A stretch of DNA of 64,000 bases from positions 2,666,001-2,730,000 of the forward strand of contig NC_057385.1 of assembly GCF_016906535.1 (NCBI RefSeq), read 5' to 3'. Below are positions 59,291 through 64,000 of this stretch, in pieces. The stretch's first letter is position 1; every line of letters begins with the position of its first letter. The notes beneath the pieces were generated by a model. It searched no databases. It worked only from the letters and a program-made list of their open reading frames with translations, and was not told the DNA's origin. The DNA is from Rhizoctonia solani (lineage: Eukaryota > Basidiomycota > Agaricomycetes > Cantharellales > Ceratobasidiaceae). Both the position numbers and the translations under genes were made by a program.

Positions 59291-61149
59291 TGCGTGGATG
59301 CAAAGTGAATGAACACCATGGGAATAAATACTCAATTGACAAGTTGGATCAAATGTAAATACCGCTTCACTTAGAGCCGGGAGTAGCACATGGACTTCAC
59401 TGCGGTCAAAGAACTAACTTCCGATTGCTGTGCACAATTGCAACATTGATTGGTCAACGATTTCAGGGTGTAATACTTGTATTATACTTGTTTTGGTATA
59501 TCTTTTTCCTCGTACAACGCACATTCATTATAACTGCATGCACATGGTGCACTTAAAATATACTATAAACTGGGTTTTCATCAAAGGTGAATTTAACTAT
59601 TTTTATATATAAAGGTAGCACTCCCGCGCACCCCATGGACACCCCCGTTATCCCCGAGCGATCCCTAAAACATCCCATACATATACATATATGTCAGTTT
59701 GTGCAATCAGAATTCTCTGCGGCTGCTATTGAAATGCGAGTTTCGGTGCCCTAACCCTAGTGTGATGGATTCCCAGCCTTGGTGAGGACGCTTTGACTGC
59801 TGTGATGAGCCGAGCACGACTACGTACCACCTTGGTTCCATCATAATGTGAGAATCGGTGTATGTATACCTGCATCAGGTCCAGTGCATCTGTTTCAAGC
59901 TTCGGCCATGTATAGGGTACTGGGTAGTCGCGCATACACGTAGGCCACGGTCGGTGGGGCTGCATGATCGATAACACTCCTTTCATCATTTTTTCTTTTA
60001 TTTTCGTGTGGTCATCATATAGAACTTTTTATACCTCGAGCTCATTAAAAATCATGCCTTGAGGAGCGAAGGTTACTAAGATTCTGAAACTATAATTTGA
60101 AGCACAATTTTGACTTGCTCAAAATATGGATTAAGTACGAATGTGGCTCGGGAATGATGTTGAGCAACTAATGACCGGTTATATGCTTTTACTAATAGCA
60201 CCCATATTAAATATTGTTTATGTATCATATTGTGGTGCTAGGTGGCCTAGGGGAGTAGTGGGAGTCTTCCGAATCATTTTTTATAACTTACACATACTCG
60301 AGTAGCACGTTGGACCCTAGTATAAGTCAAAAACTATTCTCAAGAAAACTTTTATGTCGCTCATATTGGTTATAAACCGAGTGCGCAGAAGGACCAGTTT
60401 AAATTGAGCAAAATGAATGGAGTGGCTAGAGTGGTTTATGGGGTGGCGATCTGTGGCTGTGTAAGTCGACTGCCGTAAAGGCAGCGAATTGGCATCGGCT
60501 CACTCAGGGATGAGAGTTTACACGACGGGACCTAGTAGTTTCGTCGATTCCTCTTCATTTTGGGTCAAAAACCTCGATATATACGTATTGAGAGCTCTTG
60601 GTTGAGGTAATACTCCGGGTCAGTCAATTACTCCGAGCTGGATAACAGCTCTACGGTTGTAACGTGGATACCTAAGAAGACCTTCTTTACATGTTACCTC
60701 ATCCATGAGCTCGAGTCTCCAGAAGTTGGACTGGTGTTTAGCAGGAGAAACATTATGTATGTCCTTGTTTGTGCCACTGTGGTGAAGCAGAGGACAACGG
60801 CGCTTGCTGACGGTGCTGACCGATGAAGGGATCAACCGCGTCTCTCAAGAATGCGTGACCAAACGTGAACGATGTACAGTCGCATTATGGGACTTCAACA
60901 CAGACCGACGAGGGAGGAAGCTTAAGAGTCGACAACCGGGCAAAGTATTTTCGCAAATTTTACCGCTGAGCAAACAGAGCCCAACATATCTCCGCCACCA
61001 GCCGGAGCTCCGCACAAGTTGAACTGAACTTGTTTTGTGTGCTCTTGTCTTGCGGTGTCGATTAGAGTTGCCTATTGGTTTTATTTACTCTTTGGGATTC
61101 ACCGTGGTTGGATCTGGTATTTGCTGATTGTTTGGTCTGAGATCTGATC
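59291..61149. other. Intergenic between transporter D and the right-edge gene
   Basis: About 1.86 kb, AT-rich around 59.45-59.60 and 60.0-60.4 kb. One minus-strand open stretch at 59726-59989 (RPWPTCMRDYPVPYTWPKLE and onward) has no recognised match. No other features supported. Confidence 0.45.
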
Positions 61150-64000
61150 ATGGCGCGAGCACTTCGTTCGTCTGGCGCGTCTGGGACAACGTCTACGCCG
61201 GCACCACCCGCCACCAACGGCACTGCCACTCGTGCACGCGCTCTCAAACGCAAGCGCACCGGCGACGACGAGCACAGCCCGAAGCCTGCTCCTAAACGAG
61301 ACGAGACCGACTCTGCAAGTCCCCTCACTGAGTTGGCCCCCTCCCCTGCCGTCAAGGACGAGGCCGACGACCTCGAACCACCAAACGAAGACGAGCACGC
61401 CCCAAATGACGACGACAACACACCTTCTGGCGACGGCGGCGCTGCTTCCACGCCTCCAGCCCCCTTGCCCCGCTCCCCCACCCCCGGCGCGTTTGTTGAC
61501 GGATGCGACCAGCCCCCCTCTGCAGACGATGCACACAAACTACTCACTGTCCTCGAAATGTGAGCATAACTTAACCACTGCGCTATCTGTCCATGGCTCA
61601 CGGTCCCCAGGTTCGACACCCAGAGCCTGCTTGCGCGCCACGTCCCTCCGGCTGAAATTTCATTGCGTGCGATGCTCAAGAACTCTACACACTCGATTCG
61701 CTCACTTAAAGTATGTCTCAAACGCTTGTATCCTTCATATCTGACTTTTCTGTAGACAGCCGTAACCGCCCTCGCACCCACACAAGCCCATCCCCGGGCA
61801 CGGCTTTCTCTCGAACAAACGGCCCAGCGCAGCTTCTGTGATCTAGCGCTTGGACTTCTTGAAGAAATTTCCCAAAAACAGCCGCCTCTAAAGACCGTGC
61901 ATCCATATTCCAGTTGTCCTCAGGTATGTATATTAATTGATATCCGTACCCACGCTCACACGCCCTGCCAGAACATAAATCCAAGTCCGAGGACGACACA
62001 AAACCCATCCGATATGCCTTGCAGCAGACTATCTATGGAGCCGACTACTACACTAGTGTCAGCTCCGATTCTCTTACTCCTGAAAAGGCGGCCACTCTTG
62101 CAACAGGCAAGTTAAACGATGTGGCATCCTCTTTAGGTTCTTATTGTTCTTTCAGGTCAAGCATCCCTCACTGCAATCATCCCGGCTGCTCCTATTCCTG
62201 TATCCGCCGTGCCCAAGCTCGACACATATACTCGCAAGCCCACCTCTATTCAGTCACTATGGTACAGTTCGCAAGGCCAAACTGTTTCGGGCATAACCGA
62301 ACTCTCGTACGGTTCTCGCTGTAGCTTTGCTCCTACTTATGATAGCTCTGGCGCTACCGTGACTCGGTCCGAGGTAGATACTTTGGTGGCACGACGAATG
62401 AAGGCCTCAAAGGCCTTCGGTCCCCCACCTCCCCTTCCGCCTCCCCTCTTGACTGATCGGATGCAGAAATGACAGACGGTGCCGCAAACCAGCAGGCTAA
62501 AGTGGAATCCATTCATCCAGACCTCGTGCCCATCCCGGCAATCGATCCCAGCCTGGAACCACAATCCACATCCTCTTTGACACCTACCTCGGTACCCAAA
62601 ATTGCATCAGTGCTCGACCCCACCCTTGATTCGGAGTTGTGCAGTGTTCTTGATACTGCCTTCCAAGAGCTCGCACTTGAAGATTCAATACGGGGGCTGT
62701 TACAGTCAAATGCGCGTGCGATGACCCGACTTATTGACCTACAAAATGAGCGCTTCCAACGATGGGATCTCCGAAAGCCTGATCTCAAGGTGCTGGATGT
62801 AGGTGAAGGAGAGGAACTGGAATTAGGTGAGTAGACTTAGTTTGGAACATGTATGTGCCAACTACTGACCAACACACCCAGCCCGGTGCATTGAGAAAAC
62901 GTTGGGACTCTTGACTTCGCTTCGGCCACGCACAATCCTATCTTCTATCTCCTCAGAGCCGACCTCGCTCATTCCATCTTCATCGGTGCTTCGTGCATTG
63001 CACCGTACTCTCCCATCTGAGCCCTCGCCTGGCTATCGTGGCACCCTCGACCCACGACGCGAGATGTCATTGAGCGATAACACAACGATCAAGATGGCGA
63101 ATGTCCCTCCCCCTGTTCCTGCCCCGCCAAATGTTGGGACGCCTCGCCAAGCTGTGCCTCCGCTTGCTGCAGCTCCTGCTCGACCTACGTACTCTACCCC
63201 TGCGGCAGCAGGGTCCTCGTATTACAGCCAACAACCAGGGTACCCCCAAACTCCAGTTGGACAGTACCCACAGGCACAAGTTCAGCCCCAGGGCGCGTAT
63301 CCCCAAGGACAGTATGCTGGGTATCAACAACAGCAGCAACAACAACAACAGCAACCACAGCAAGGTCAATATTCTGCTCAATACCCGGCAGCTCAACAAG
63401 GGCAATATCCATGGCGACAGCACAGGCTCAACCCCCGGCCGGGCAGGCTCAGTATCCTTACCCGTATAACTACCCAACTGCACAACCTGGAGCTTATCCT
63501 CAGGCTGGATATACACCTGCTCAACCTGGAGCGGCTGCGTACCCTGCTCCGACGCCAGGGCAAAACCCTGCATATCCTGCTCAACCACAACCTGGCGCGT
63601 ATCCAAATCCTGTTCAACCCACAGCTTACCCGTCTACAGGCCAGACCGCTTATCCCACGCCGGGTCAGGCTGCGACCTATCCAACTCCAGCAGTAACGTA
63701 TCCCGCTCAGGCAGCCGTGACCTACCCTGCTCCCACACCTGGAACAACAAACACTCCTCGGGTGATCACGAATATGATCAAGCCTGCCGCACAAGGCGTC
63801 TGGTCTCCAGGCCAAGGATACACCCCTGCACCAGCAAGCGCAGCTCCTGGAGGATACAATACAGGGTACAATCCTGCGGTTGGAGGTGTGCAACCTCAAT
63901 ATCCGGGTACGCCTGGGACCGGTGCACCATATTCGCCTTCTCCTACTAGTACCTACGCTGCTACACCTGTAAAACCTACTGTTCCTCTCAGAAGTGCCAT
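61150..64000 (+). CDS. Unrecognised nuclear-type protein with Pro/Gln/Tyr-rich tail, 3' end beyond window
   Basis: Start at 61150: MARALRSSGASGTTSTP, then a basic stretch ALKRKRTGDDEHSPKPAPKR (likely nuclear signal) and an acidic Pro-rich region. Conserved-looking helical parts follow across short introns: KLLTVLEMFDTQSLLARHVP, AEISLRAMLKNSTHSIRSL, RSFCDLALGLLEEISQKQPP, then IRYALQQTIYGADYYTSVSS, GQASLTAIIPAAPIPVSAVPKL, LWYSSQGQTVSGITELSYGS. A further exon has LDSELCSVLDTAFQELALEDSI. The tail has Q runs (YQQQQQQQQQQPQQGQ near 63330) and then YP/GA/PAQPG repeats to the edge. At 63419-63420 one base is missing: QYPWRQHR should be QYPMATAQAQPP to continue the repeat. It looks like a chromatin or transcription cofactor with a low-complexity tail, but I do not recognise the family. 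The 62470-62830 exon might instead start a second gene. Confidence 0.6.

Noticed and set aside
61600..61625. GGTTCGACACC, resembling a tRNA B box
   Set aside because: No A box, no acceptor stem, and it lies exactly at an intron-exon joint encoding FDTQSL of the right-edge gene.

Overview
The window is nuclear DNA of a filamentous fungus, most likely an agaricomycete basidiomycete. Genes are dense and split by many short introns (mostly 45-60 nt, GT-AG), promoters are compact and often divergent, and the gene set includes a GH6 cellobiohydrolase with a CBM1, an OLE1-type delta-9 desaturase fused to cytochrome b5, and expanded ABC transporters. A Ceratobasidiaceae/Rhizoctonia-like source is a guess from overall style, not a demonstrated placement.

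Layout. Positions 1-18015 carry three head-to-tail full-size ABCC (MRP/Ycf1-like) transporter genes on the minus strand: A (cut by the left edge), B and C. A fourth copy, D, lies 35 kb away at 53102-59290, also on the minus strand. Between them is a block of single-copy housekeeping genes: an OB-fold protein, NOC3, APC5, mitoribosomal MRP10, a GPI-anchored cupredoxin, an RMP1-like RNase MRP subunit, AP-1 beta adaptin, an OTU2/OTUD6B deubiquitinase, an AKR7-like aldo-keto reductase, GH6 cellobiohydrolase, OLE1, a RAP1GDS1-like armadillo protein, a YSC84/LSB3-like SYLF-SH3 protein, a second cupredoxin-like protein and a PHO85-type CDK. The right edge cuts an unrecognised Pro/Gln/Tyr-rich nuclear-type protein.

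The ABC copies are mosaics. B and C share an almost identical 646-nt NBD2 tract that includes an intron. B and D share a 1.5-kb TMD2/NBD1 tract, also with introns. This points to gene conversion. In the B-D tract D is exactly 18 nt shorter than B, with every length difference a deletion in D; nine of these events break exons. Single-base deletions of the same kind also break B, the aldo-keto reductase, the RAP1GDS1-like gene, PHO85, the second cupredoxin and the right-edge gene. I therefore suspect residual long-read deletion errors, worst where near-identical copies prevent polishing; true decay of D is the alternative.

The most unusual gene structure is in transporter A: its NBD1 LSGGQ signature sits on a 13-nt microexon between two introns that the paralogues lack. 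No CRISPR array, rRNA, tRNA or recognisable transposon was found. Eukaryotic gene ends are given as start and stop codons, and exon joints are inferred by eye.
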